The translations under genes were made by a program, and so were the position numbers. A model generated the notes under the pieces. The model saw only the letters and a list, made by a program, of their open reading frames with translations. It was not told the origin of the DNA and made no database searches. Positions 24,685-31,403 of a stretch of 38,756 nt of DNA are shown piece by piece (the first letter of the stretch is position 1; each line of letters begins with the position of its first letter). Source of the DNA: a virus; the IMG/VR virus record IMGVR_UViG_3300002460_000087, positions 1 through 38,756 of that record; one strand, given 5' to 3'.

Positions 24685-25842
24685 TCAAAAGGTTGGTTTG
24701 GGAACGATGATAAAATCTCGCCCGCGGATTTTGAATTCATTTCTGATCACTGGCAACCCGTTGATGATTTCAATCTTTAGGTCGAGTTGCAGCTTGTCGC
24801 CGGTTGGCGGTTGCGGATCTGGCGGCGGCGTTGTGGCGAACTTGCCTTTCCACGGGACGCCCACAGGCTGCCCGCCATACAGCGACGTGAGATGCGACAC
24901 GCTGGGTGACTTCGGAATGCCAAACACCGGATCGCCAGTCGAGTAGCCAACAACCAAGTGATTCGAGTACGAGTACGACATCGGTTCTTGATGCGAGCCT
25001 TGCCCACTGAATTGGTGTTGCAGTTGAAGGGTGTGACCCAGTTCGTGGATCTTGAGCCCAAACTGCCCTTGAAATCCTGCCGTGTAAGACTGGTCGATGT
25101 GGAGATTAACGTGATCTCCAGGACAACCCTTGTCATCAGGAAACCAGCCAACTCCAATCACACTTCCGGGGATCGTCGGAAACGTGACGTGGATGTTGTG
25201 CTGCCCGTCCGGTCCGGTGAATACCGGATAAAGAATCACGCCCCAGCGTCGATACGTCTCTTCGGCGAAGTCGTTGACGACTTGCCAGAGCGGCTTTGCG
25301 CCCCAAGCGGACTTGAGCTGCGCCATCGTGAACGGAGGCCCTCGCGGATCTCCAGTCGGTCCCCACACTTTAGCTTTGATTATCGCTTCAAACTCTGCGT
25401 CAGTCAGCACGCGGTTCAGATGTGCGGGCCGGTTCGTATCCTCGTAATAAGCAACGGCATGAATTCCGGGATAGGCCGGATTGCAACCGGGTGGATAAGC
25501 TCCCTTGCCGGTCGCCTGCCCGACGATCGCTTCCGCCAATCCCAAATGCAAGTCTTGCAGCCGCTGCGCGTCGGCCTCACTCATCGACAGAGCGTCCGAG
25601 ATTTCCCGGATCGGTACAGTCAGCAATTCCGTTTGCAACTCGTCCGGGAATGAGCATGTCAGCCCCTCGCCGATCTCGCGGTCGGCCAAGTCGGATTTGA
25701 TCGCGTCATCGACCTGCATCCCGCGAATGTCGGCAAGTCGCACCCGCAAGATGCCTCTTGCATACGCCTGCTGAACTTCGTTCGGTTCCGCATTCGCCAC
25801 CGAGGCGAACAGCAAGAGCGGGATGATGAGCAGGCGTTTCAT
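24685..25842 (-). CDS. Secreted metzincin-like metalloprotease
   Basis: 385 residues. A signal peptide (LLIIPLLLFASVANA, cleavage near residue 18) is clear. HELGHTLQLQH at 266-276 provides three His ligands and the catalytic Glu267 of the zinc site; the Gly at the family's HEXXHXXGXXH position is Gln273. EPMSYSYS (Met288) fits the Met-turn. Family knowledge: metzincins of the M10/M12 type cut proteins outside the cell. A Pro-rich linker (TTPPPDPQPPTG) and a C-terminal domain follow. It could degrade host envelope proteins for lysis or entry. AAAAGGAATCC precedes the ATG, and a large hairpin region lies upstream. Confidence 0.83.
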   Translation of the reverse strand: MKRLLIIPLLLFASVANAEPNEVQQAYARGILRVRLADIRGMQVDDAIKSDLADREIGEGLTCSFPDELQTELLTVPIREISDALSMSEADAQRLQDLHLGLAEAIVGQATGKGAYPPGCNPAYPGIHAVAYYEDTNRPAHLNRVLTDAEFEAIIKAKVWGPTGDPRGPPFTMAQLKSAWGAKPLWQVVNDFAEETYRRWGVILYPVFTGPDGQHNIHVTFPTIPGSVIGVGWFPDDKGCPGDHVNLHIDQSYTAGFQGQFGLKIHELGHTLQLQHQFSGQGSHQEPMSYSYSNHLVVGYSTGDPVFGIPKSPSVSHLTSLYGGQPVGVPWKGKFATTPPPDPQPPTGDKLQLDLKIEIINGLPVIRNEFKIRGRDFIIVPKPTF

Positions 25843-25865
25843 AGGATTCCTTTTGAGTTGAAAGC

Positions 25866-25936
25866 GGACACGCCGCCCAGTCGTTGGGACACCGCGCGAC
25901 GAAAGCCGCGAGATTGCGAGCAGGGCGGCGGTGTCC
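25866..25936 (-). promoter_or_regulatory. Competing stem-loops upstream of metalloprotease
   Basis: The 3' (plus) arm 25923-25936 can pair with 25866-25878 (13 pairs, one bulge), or its right part 25928-25936 can pair perfectly with 25887-25895 (9 bp). The two pairings exclude each other, as in attenuators. The region lies between the stop of the 75-residue gene and the protease ATG, about 24 bases before it on the minus strand. It could simply be a terminator; there is no strong U-tract. Confidence 0.45.
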
Positions 25937-25955
25937 GAGAGCGATTGTTGCCGGA

Positions 25956-26183
25956 TCAGCCCGAGGTGTCAATCGGGAACTGGAACCGCGTCGGCGTGAC
26001 AGGCTCGTCGATCATGTTCGCCATCGCGTCCATGTCCTCTCTCGCAAAGTTCAGGCACTGATGCGTGCGCCACGAGTCGAGCGCCAACAGCCCCTTCATC
26101 ATGCCGTTCTCGTCACCGTAGTAGCCGAGAAAGTAATGCTCGCCGTCGACTTCGCGGTGCAGGTATTGGCGGGAAGCAGTCAT
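25956..26183 (-). CDS. Small hypothetical protein
   Basis: 75 residues, ATG at 26183 overlapping the acetyltransferase stop (ATGA). Sequence contains YLHREVDGEHYFLGYYGDEN and NFAREDMDAMANMIDEP, acidic and aromatic, with no TM segment. No family recognised. Coupling to the RimI-like gene suggests co-expression. The gene is followed by the stem-loop region at 25866-25936. Confidence 0.65.
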   Translation of the reverse strand: MTASRQYLHREVDGEHYFLGYYGDENGMMKGLLALDSWRTHQCLNFAREDMDAMANMIDEPVTPTRFQFPIDTSG

Positions 26184-26689
26184 GCGAGCAGCCCGTCGCA
26201 TAGGTCAGCATACTCTTGCTGCGAGCCATCGTAAGTGAACTGCATCAAGTAGGCGTCTTCGGTCGTATCTTCGTAGAAGTCCCGCAATACGGAAACGGCC
26301 CGGAAGCCGATATTCCGGAAGAACAACTGCGCGGCGAGATTCGTCTCGCGGACTTCGAGCAGGATGCGATTGCGCCGCTGATGCGATAACCTGCTCACCA
26401 ACTTGCCCATCATTGCCTGGCCGACGGCCCGGCGGCGGAAGCTGGGATTCACCGCAAAGTTCAATAAATGCAATCGCGTCTTGTGCAATTCGTAGATCAT
26501 GAAGCCGACGACTTGCTCTTCGAACTCCGCGACCATGCCGATGCAATTCCGCTGACGTAGGCAGCGCATGAAATCTTCTTCCGACCACCGGAACTCGAAA
26601 CTTTGGCCTTCGATGTCGAGCACTTCGGGCATATCGCGTCGAACCATCCAGCGGACGTGCGTTACGATTGCATGGAATTCTTTCATCAT
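26180..26689 (-). CDS. GNAT acetyltransferase, RimI-like
   Basis: 169 residues; ATG at 26689 overlaps the upstream stop (ATGA), with GGAGAGG upstream. The GNAT acetyl-CoA loop is present as NPSFRRRAVGQAMM (residues 81-94), then RNRILLEVRETNLAAQLFFR and NIGFRAVSVLRDFYED. The last segments correspond closely to the RimI family (ribosomal protein S18 N-acetyltransferase: EVR.SN..A...Y...GF...R..YY...EDA, known). Target here may be ribosomal or phage protein N-termini; unknown. Phage-encoded RimI-type genes are unusual enough to note. Confidence 0.83.
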   Translation of the reverse strand: MMKEFHAIVTHVRWMVRRDMPEVLDIEGQSFEFRWSEEDFMRCLRQRNCIGMVAEFEEQVVGFMIYELHKTRLHLLNFAVNPSFRRRAVGQAMMGKLVSRLSHQRRNRILLEVRETNLAAQLFFRNIGFRAVSVLRDFYEDTTEDAYLMQFTYDGSQQEYADLCDGLLA

Positions 26690-26997
26690 GACAGCCTCTC
26701 CGCCTGCGGTAACGATGCCTTGTCGCAGCGCCCTTGAAGTATCTCGATATGTGCGTCGCTCCTGCCAAGCTTGTACTGCAAAGCCGCCAGCTCAGACTGA
26801 AGCCTCGCAACCTCGCCTTCCAAATGCAAAATTCTAGCGACTAACTTGTCTTCGCTTTCACCTTCCATCTGCCCCTCCGATCGCCGCCAACGAATTACTG
26901 CATCCACCCCCTTCGTGATCGCCAATGTCACAAGCGATGTCATCGCCGCAACAATCGCCAAATTCACGGGCTCGCTCAGAATCACTTGAGCCAGCAT
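26686..26997 (-). CDS. One-TM coiled-coil protein, holin/spanin-like candidate
   Basis: 103 residues from the ATG at 26997 (MLAQVILSEPVNLAIV), chosen because AAAGGG precedes it at suitable spacing. A hydrophobic segment LAIVAAMTSLVTLAI (about 13-27) would span the membrane, followed by a basic stretch (KGVDAVIRWRR) and a Glu/Leu coiled coil (LEGEVARLQSELAALQYKL). This layout fits phage inner-membrane spanin or holin-accessory proteins but is not specific. It starts the acetyltransferase/metalloprotease gene run, which supports a lysis role. Confidence 0.55.
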   Translation of the reverse strand: MLAQVILSEPVNLAIVAAMTSLVTLAITKGVDAVIRWRRSEGQMEGESEDKLVARILHLEGEVARLQSELAALQYKLGRSDAHIEILQGRCDKASLPQAERLS

Positions 26998-27058
26998 CAC
27001 ACTACCCTTTCGTAGACACAGTTCAACGAACGGCATTGTCCAACATCAGCAACCGATT

Positions 27059-27089
27059 GGCAATCTGACTTGTGACTATGGTGATTGCC
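27059..27089. promoter_or_regulatory. Seven-base inverted repeat in a gene gap
   Basis: GGCAATC at 27059-27065 and GATTGCC at 27083-27089 form perfect arms with a 17-base spacer. They lie in the otherwise gene-free gap between the minus-strand genes at 27198-28181 and 26686-26997, and could be an operator or a weak RNA hairpin. I see no T-tract and no clear promoter. Confidence 0.35.
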
Positions 27090-27197
27090 TATATTAACAC
27101 CCGTTTTTATAGCTCGTGAGGAATGGACATACAGATGGGACCCGTCGCGGGGACGGCCGGTCGCGGTTCGTTTTCCGGTGCGACCTCGCGCGCGCTT

Positions 27198-28181
27198 TCA
27201 ATCGCAGTGCATCTCGTCCAGCAGCGAGCGAATGTCCTCGATCGCCATGCGTTCGCGTCGCACCTGGCTCGACTCATCGGTCTCGTACCCCATGCACTTG
27301 GCTGCGACGTCCACAAACTTCGCGTATGAACGTATCGAAGTCTCAAGCCAGCCTATGGCTGCGCGTGATGGCGCGGGCTCATGTGCCCTGTCCAGCCTCA
27401 CCACCGTCTGGCCGGATCGCGATTCGTCCACCACGCACAGCCGATTGGCCTGCACCCAGGCGATCTCGGCGGCGAGCGAGGCATTCGCCGTCAGCGGCAG
27501 CCACGCCGCGGGCACGTCGCCGAGACCGCGAACACCAGAGTTTTCTGGGCTCGATGGTATGGACGGTGTGACTCGCTCAGTTCCGGCGAGGCCATTTACG
27601 GTCGATGACGACTCGCCGGGCTCTCGCGCGTGCGCCGATGACGACTCGCCTGGCGATGCGTCGCCGTTCGCCTCGCAACTGACCCCCGGCTGCCCTTCGC
27701 TGTCCGCTGCCTGGGGCAATGGCGGATAGAGTCGATCGACCTCGCCGTAAGCCCAGAGCTGTGCATCGTCCCGCTTCATGCCCTTGGCGCGGGCTTCCTT
27801 GATCATGGCGTTCTTGAGTGGCTCGACATCGCGCCAACGGCGTTCCTTGAGCAGTCGTTGTGTGACCGCGGCGACGAAGGCTTTGGGGTCGTCGGCTTCG
27901 GTCGTGGCGGTCGTCGCGTCGGGCTCGGCGACCGCAGCGGGGATCCCGGCATCGTCAACCGTCGATGTGCTGTCGTCGACGGCCGGCAGCTCGTCGGCGA
28001 TGGCGACCGGCTCGGACGTCGTCTGCTCGACCTTCTCGACTGGATCCGCCGCGGGAGCTGGCGGCGATTGTCGTCTGGCCCTGGCGAGTGGCGATTGCGG
28101 GATTGGCGAGGCGACTGGTTGCATGTCGTGATGGTAGCGGGAGCGGGAGTGCGAGTGCAAGACGAGTGGGCGAGCGCGCAT
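27198..28181 (-). CDS. Ala/Pro-rich hypothetical protein
   Basis: 327 residues from the ATG at 28181 (weak GGA site); the ATG at 28124 (MQPVASPIPQ) is an equally plausible start and may be preferred, because the extra residues look unnatural. The first roughly 110 residues are disordered Ala/Pro/Asp/Thr. A basic helical module follows (VTQRLLKERRWRDVEPLKNA, AKGMKRDDAQLWAYGEVDRL). Then comes another disordered Ser/Gly/Glu segment and a helical C-terminal domain (WVQANRLCVVDESRSGQTVV). It stands alone between gene clusters. No family recognised. Confidence 0.6.
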   Translation of the reverse strand: MRARPLVLHSHSRSRYHHDMQPVASPIPQSPLARARRQSPPAPAADPVEKVEQTTSEPVAIADELPAVDDSTSTVDDAGIPAAVAEPDATTATTEADDPKAFVAAVTQRLLKERRWRDVEPLKNAMIKEARAKGMKRDDAQLWAYGEVDRLYPPLPQAADSEGQPGVSCEANGDASPGESSSAHAREPGESSSTVNGLAGTERVTPSIPSSPENSGVRGLGDVPAAWLPLTANASLAAEIAWVQANRLCVVDESRSGQTVVRLDRAHEPAPSRAAIGWLETSIRSYAKFVDVAAKCMGYETDESSQVRRERMAIEDIRSLLDEMHCD

Positions 28182-28416
28182 CGCATTCCAGGTGGCCGCC
28201 CTTTGTTTAACGTCGCGGCAATTGAGTCGGAGTATGTGACCACGTCACTGCTCGTCGTCCCGATGGTTTACATCCCTTTCGACGTGTGGCCGTGAGCTTC
28301 GCAAGGCTGTAGGCCATAAAGTGGGCTTCCTATCGCCCGGAGACTCGCGATTCGGACCTGTGCTTTCGCCTCGTGTCGCTTGGCATCGCGAGACGCCACT
28401 TCGAATTGTAACTGCG

Positions 28417-28596
28417 CTAGGCTGCTTGGCGCTCGATCCAGTCAATTCCTGCTTGGCGAGCCTCCGTGGCGTAATGGCGGCCGGCGGACGCAAAGACAAT
28501 CTTGCGACCGTCCATCACGACAGCCTGCCATTGGTCGGTAAAGATCGGCTTGTCGTCGAGCGAACCGACAACGATTCTTTTTACTTTGAGCGTCAT
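28417..28596 (-). CDS. Small hypothetical protein under own promoter
   Basis: 59 residues from the ATG at 28596, with AAGGAG at good spacing and a strong promoter only about 20 bases upstream. Sequence: a basic strand (MTLKVKRIVVGSLDDKPIFT) then QAVVMDGRKIVFASAGRHYA and a closing helix WIERQAA. Beta-alpha small fold. No HTH or catalytic motif. First gene of the leftward transcript beside the divergent promoter region, so it may be an early gene; function unknown. Confidence 0.65.
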   Translation of the reverse strand: MTLKVKRIVVGSLDDKPIFTDQWQAVVMDGRKIVFASAGRHYATEARQAGIDWIERQAA

Positions 28597-28616
28597 GTTG
28601 TTTCTCCTTCGCCGTG

Positions 28617-28646
28617 ATTCTGACCGCCTGGCGGGCGTTGTGTCAA
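28617..28646 (-). promoter_or_regulatory. Sigma-70 promoter for leftward gene
   Basis: On the minus strand a perfect TTGACA (28646-28641) is followed after 18 bases by CAGAAT (28622-28617). The expected start of transcription near 28610 lies about 14 bases before the ATG at 28596. Strong -35, acceptable -10. Confidence 0.7.
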
Positions 28647-28755
28647 GCCGATTGTCCCGCGATACCACGTGTCCAACACTGTGCCACGTCCACGATCTGG
28701 CGTTGCAATTTACTGGATTGAGCGAACATTCCGCAGAATTCTGACGATATCCTAC

Positions 28756-28785
28756 TTGACTCGCTTACGTGAACGACAGTAATAT
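28756..28785 (+). promoter_or_regulatory. Sigma-70 promoter for rightward operon
   Basis: TTGACT (28756-28761), 18-base spacer, TAATAT (28780-28785). The transcript would start near 28792 and reach the ATG at 28850, which has TAGGAG upstream. This is the best plus-strand promoter in the window. Confidence 0.75.
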
Positions 28786-28790
28786 GGCAC

Positions 28791-28816
28791 CGTGGCAATA
28801 AATGATGTGTGCCACG
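28791..28816. promoter_or_regulatory. Operator-like inverted repeat at the rightward start site
   Basis: CGTGGCA (28791-28797) and TGCCACG (28810-28816) are perfect inverted arms with a 12-base spacer, immediately after the -10 box. Related TGCCACGT lies upstream at 28681-28690 approximately. The position is ideal for a repressor or a leader stem-loop; no regulator gene has been identified in the window. Confidence 0.5.
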
Positions 28817-28849
28817 AATGAAAAACCAACAACATTTAGGAGTTTAATC

Positions 28850-29677
28850 ATGTCTGCTGTATACGGTTCAAAGTGGGGAAGTGGTTTCAATGTCTCGGTC
28901 TGGATGGAACACGACGGTTCCACAGTCGAGACGTTCAATCTCAGTGACAGCACTGGTGATCATAAAGTCCGCTCGGCCAAGTTCCGCAAACTGCCGCCAG
29001 AGTTGCAATCAGCCATTAAGGCCGCCGTCGTCGTGGCCCGTGCTGAGTGTGACCAGAAGCTGACGGCCGTTCAAGTCTCCGAGGCCGCGCTCTCCCAAGT
29101 GTGGCGAGATGACATGATCCGCTACGACAGCAAACCGTGGGGTTATGCTGACCGAACATTGGCCGGAACCAACTACCAAGAAGCCAAGGACTGCGTCGAA
29201 CTCGGCACCTATTTGGACCTTCAGTTTGGCAAGTCGATGGGTGGTCACGCTTACGACAGCCGCTTATCGTGTTACTACGGCTGCCTTATGGACGGCGGGT
29301 ACGCAATCGACCGTCACGATGTCCTGGACAACAACCCATCGCTGTCTGTCCGCTCCCCGATGCTCGACACTCATACTCGGGAAGTCAACCGCTTCAAGGA
29401 CAAGGTTGCTGGCCAGGATACGTTCATGCTCGACATCTTGGCAGATCCCGGCTGCTTCGGTGGCTTGGCAACGCTGGCCAAGGCCGCCACGGTCATCGAT
29501 TCCCTGGAGTCGTTTGACTACGTGCCGTTGTCCGTCTGGATGGCTTGGTGGCGTGACAAGGGGGCCAGAATCGGCCAGCGTCGTGGCAATCAGATTGTTT
29601 GGGAAGACGGAGCGATAGAGGATATCCGGCCGGCCGATCAGCGTTACGCGGTCAACGGAGTCATTGTCAAGAGCTAA
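28850..29677 (+). CDS. Hypothetical protein, first gene of rightward operon
   Basis: 275 residues from the ATG at 28850 (MSAVYGSKWGSGFNV), preceded by TAGGAG. An ATG further upstream at 28802 lies in the leader and has no ribosome site. Mixed alpha/beta protein with aromatic-rich segments (WGSGFNVSVWMEHDG, WMAWWRDKGARIGQRRG, QRYAVNGVIVK). No known motif or membrane segment. It is highly expressed by inference from its promoter. Family not recognised. Confidence 0.7.
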   Translation: MSAVYGSKWGSGFNVSVWMEHDGSTVETFNLSDSTGDHKVRSAKFRKLPPELQSAIKAAVVVARAECDQKLTAVQVSEAALSQVWRDDMIRYDSKPWGYADRTLAGTNYQEAKDCVELGTYLDLQFGKSMGGHAYDSRLSCYYGCLMDGGYAIDRHDVLDNNPSLSVRSPMLDTHTREVNRFKDKVAGQDTFMLDILADPGCFGGLATLAKAATVIDSLESFDYVPLSVWMAWWRDKGARIGQRRGNQIVWEDGAIEDIRPADQRYAVNGVIVKS

Positions 29678-29759
29678 GCGACCGCCTAGCTCACCCCGCG
29701 GGCCGGCGCGTAATCCGGCATGGCCCCTTGTCAGCGGCGTTCACGGTCGCGGGGCTGAA

Positions 29760-29780
29760 CACGATCCGGGTGTGATCGTG
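29760..29780. promoter_or_regulatory. Perfect 7-bp inverted repeat before DUF6908-like gene
   Basis: CACGATC (29760-29766) and GATCGTG (29774-29780) are arms with a seven-base spacer, 28 bases before the ATG at 29809. It may be an operator or RNA hairpin. The rest of the 131-base gap contains only GC-rich short repeats. Confidence 0.4.
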
Positions 29781-29808
29781 ACTGACGGCTGACTCAGGAG
29801 TTAGATTT

Positions 29809-30252
29809 ATGAAGAACGTGCAAAAGATCATCGACCTACTTGGCGGCGACGCCTTCCGACACGTCAAGCTGGAGTGCGGCGGGTTCATGCCGCTCAGCAT
29901 CGAGCGCATCGGCACCTTTGGCCCGAACAACCTGCCCATGTTCAGCGTGTGCCACTACGGCGAGCAAAACGGTGACTTGATGGCGGACCCCGAGATAACG
30001 TTCGTTGTCAGCCGGACGCTGAAAGGCTGGTTGTGGACGCCGGTTTCGTTCCGCAACGACTACGCAGGCATCTACCAAGAGGGCGAACGCGGCGCGATGT
30101 GGTTCGACGAGAGCGGCAAGGCGTGGACTCGGCCGCGGCTTCTCAAAGACCTGAAATCGTTCGCGTCCCAGTGGGACCGCAACCTGAAGGCTCAAGGCTT
30201 TGTCGATGCCGCATTGAAGCTGGCCAACAGCATCGCGATCTTCGAAGGCTAA
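29809..30252 (+). CDS. DUF6908-like protein
   Basis: 147 residues; CAGGAG lies upstream of the ATG. The order MKNVQKIIDLLGG, LPMFSVCHYGEQNGDLMADP, WTPVSFRNDYAGIYQEG and RPRLLKDLKSFASQWDRNLKAQGFVD matches what I recall of the DUF6908 family, common in phages and integrated elements and without known function. Length is also typical. Family assignment is from memory and needs a profile check. Sits in the rightward operon downstream of the strong promoter. Confidence 0.62.
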   Translation: MKNVQKIIDLLGGDAFRHVKLECGGFMPLSIERIGTFGPNNLPMFSVCHYGEQNGDLMADPEITFVVSRTLKGWLWTPVSFRNDYAGIYQEGERGAMWFDESGKAWTRPRLLKDLKSFASQWDRNLKAQGFVDAALKLANSIAIFEG

Positions 30253-30263
30253 CGAGTCCCAAT

Positions 30264-30286
30264 CCATGCCGCCGCGCGCGGCATGG
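30264..30286. promoter_or_regulatory. Nine-bp perfect hairpin after DUF6908-like gene
   Basis: Arms CCATGCCGC (30264-30272) and GCGGCATGG (30278-30286) enclose a five-base loop. There is no U-tract, so it may be an RNA processing or stability element rather than a terminator. Confidence 0.45.
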
Positions 30287-30329
30287 TCATAGTATCCGTT
30301 AGTGAACCTCGAACCCAAGGAGTTAACCC

Positions 30330-30590
30330 GTGTACCGGACACCCACGCAATACGTGCAGCATGTGGTCAACGGCGGCGACCAAGCCGACGACGAGACGGA
30401 ACGCATAGACGAGACTCGCCGGAGCAAGATCGAACGGCCGAGCATCTGCGAATACGGATGCAGAGAAGTGTTCGATAAGACTAAGGGCGTTCGCCACGAC
30501 TTGCCGAACAGCCCGCTGTTCTGCTCGACGCTGTGTGCGTACCGACATAAAAAGCGGACGCTGGCAAGGGCGGGCGTGATGATGAAGTGA
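30330..30590 (+). CDS. Small Cys-containing (zinc-finger-like) protein
   Basis: 86 residues from GTG at 30330, preceded by AAGGAG. ICEYGCREVFDKT followed by LFCSTLCAYRHKK gives two Cys pairs compatible with a zinc finger; the ends are charged. Start choice follows the ribosome site. Possibly a nucleic-acid-binding accessory protein; not recognised. The structured region 30601-30803 follows it. Confidence 0.62.
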   Translation: MYRTPTQYVQHVVNGGDQADDETERIDETRRSKIERPSICEYGCREVFDKTKGVRHDLPNSPLFCSTLCAYRHKKRTLARAGVMMK

Positions 30591-30600
30591 ATCGAGCCAC

Positions 30601-30803
30601 TGGCGCGGCGTAGCGCCAACGGCGTGCCGACCTTGTTGGATCTGGGGTCGGCACGTTATTGGAACTATTTCACGCAATTGACCGCCAGCGGACAGACTGC
30701 TCTAATGCGTGCGTCGTATCCGAATCTCCCAACTAATCAAACACCCGCCGCGCGGATTCGCTTGGCCATTCTTGGCTATTCGGATACGACAACCGCGCGG
30801 CGG
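30601..30803 (+). ncRNA. Candidate structured RNA / leader with interleaved inverted repeats
   Basis: In 203 bases without a convincing coding frame there are five perfect complementary pairs: 30601-30606/30613-30618, 30623-30632/30646-30655, 30671-30676/30706-30711 (with an inner 4-bp pair including one wobble), 30713-30725/30778-30790 (13 bp) and 30745-30755/30793-30803 (11 bp). The last two interleave (A-B-A'-B'), which would form a pseudoknot in RNA. It ends 19 bases before the HNH endonuclease ATG. It could be a fragment of a group I-like intron, a regulatory leader or a recombination site; none is established. Confidence 0.5.
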
Positions 30804-30821
30804 CATTTAATTGGTTACGAG

Positions 30822-31403
30822 ATGAAACAACGCCAACTATTCGAAAAGCAGCGGGTTGAAAAGCGGTGTCCTCTCTGCAAGGAGATTAAGTCCGCCAATG
30901 AGTTTTCGACCAAGAAAACAGACGGTAGTTTGCATTGCTGGTGCAAGGTCTGTTGTATCAAGAAGTCTCGTGAATGGTATCACGCGAACAAAGATAAGCA
31001 CCGTGAGTATCAAAGAAAATGGGCAGCCAAAAATAGAGATAAGACGCGAGCGAGAAATAAGGCGTACGCGCGTAGGCATCCAGAACAAATCAAGGAAAAG
31101 GACCGTCGTTTTAAAGAGCGGCGACCAGATTATTCGAGAGATTGGAGACTCCAGAAGATTCACGGGATAACACTTGCCCAATTCAATGACATGCTCTTCG
31201 CTCAGGGCGGTTCATGTGCCGTTTGTGGCACATCCTCGCCCGGAGCACATTTTAAAAACTTACTGGTTGACCACGACCATGACACAGGTATGGTTCGCGG
31301 CTTGGTCTGTAATGACTGCAATCTTCTTCTAGGACATGCAAAAGATTCGCCATCTCTCTTACACGAGGCCGCCGCTTACCTAGTGCGGTGGAACAAGCAA
31401 TGA
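30822..31403 (+). CDS. HNH endonuclease, recombination endonuclease VII-like
   Basis: 193 residues from the ATG at 30822; a longer in-frame start at 30624 would run through the structured region and encodes an unconvincing N-terminus. The C-terminal half shows CAVCGTSS (132-139), LLVDHDHDTGMVRGLVCNDC (147-166) and N167, the zinc-bound HNH core of the endonuclease VII family. The N-terminal CPLCK and CKVC pairs add a second zinc-ribbon site, and a long basic linker lies between. Base composition is A-richer than the neighbours, which suggests recent transfer. Its stop overlaps the recombinase start (ATGA). Confidence 0.8.
   Translation: MKQRQLFEKQRVEKRCPLCKEIKSANEFSTKKTDGSLHCWCKVCCIKKSREWYHANKDKHREYQRKWAAKNRDKTRARNKAYARRHPEQIKEKDRRFKERRPDYSRDWRLQKIHGITLAQFNDMLFAQGGSCAVCGTSSPGAHFKNLLVDHDHDTGMVRGLVCNDCNLLLGHAKDSPSLLHEAAAYLVRWNKQ

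Noticed and set aside
30601-31403. Complete group I intron carrying the HNH gene
   Set aside because: The HNH stop overlaps the recombinase start, and I could not find a 3' core or splice sites; kept only as a possibility in the finding on the structured region.
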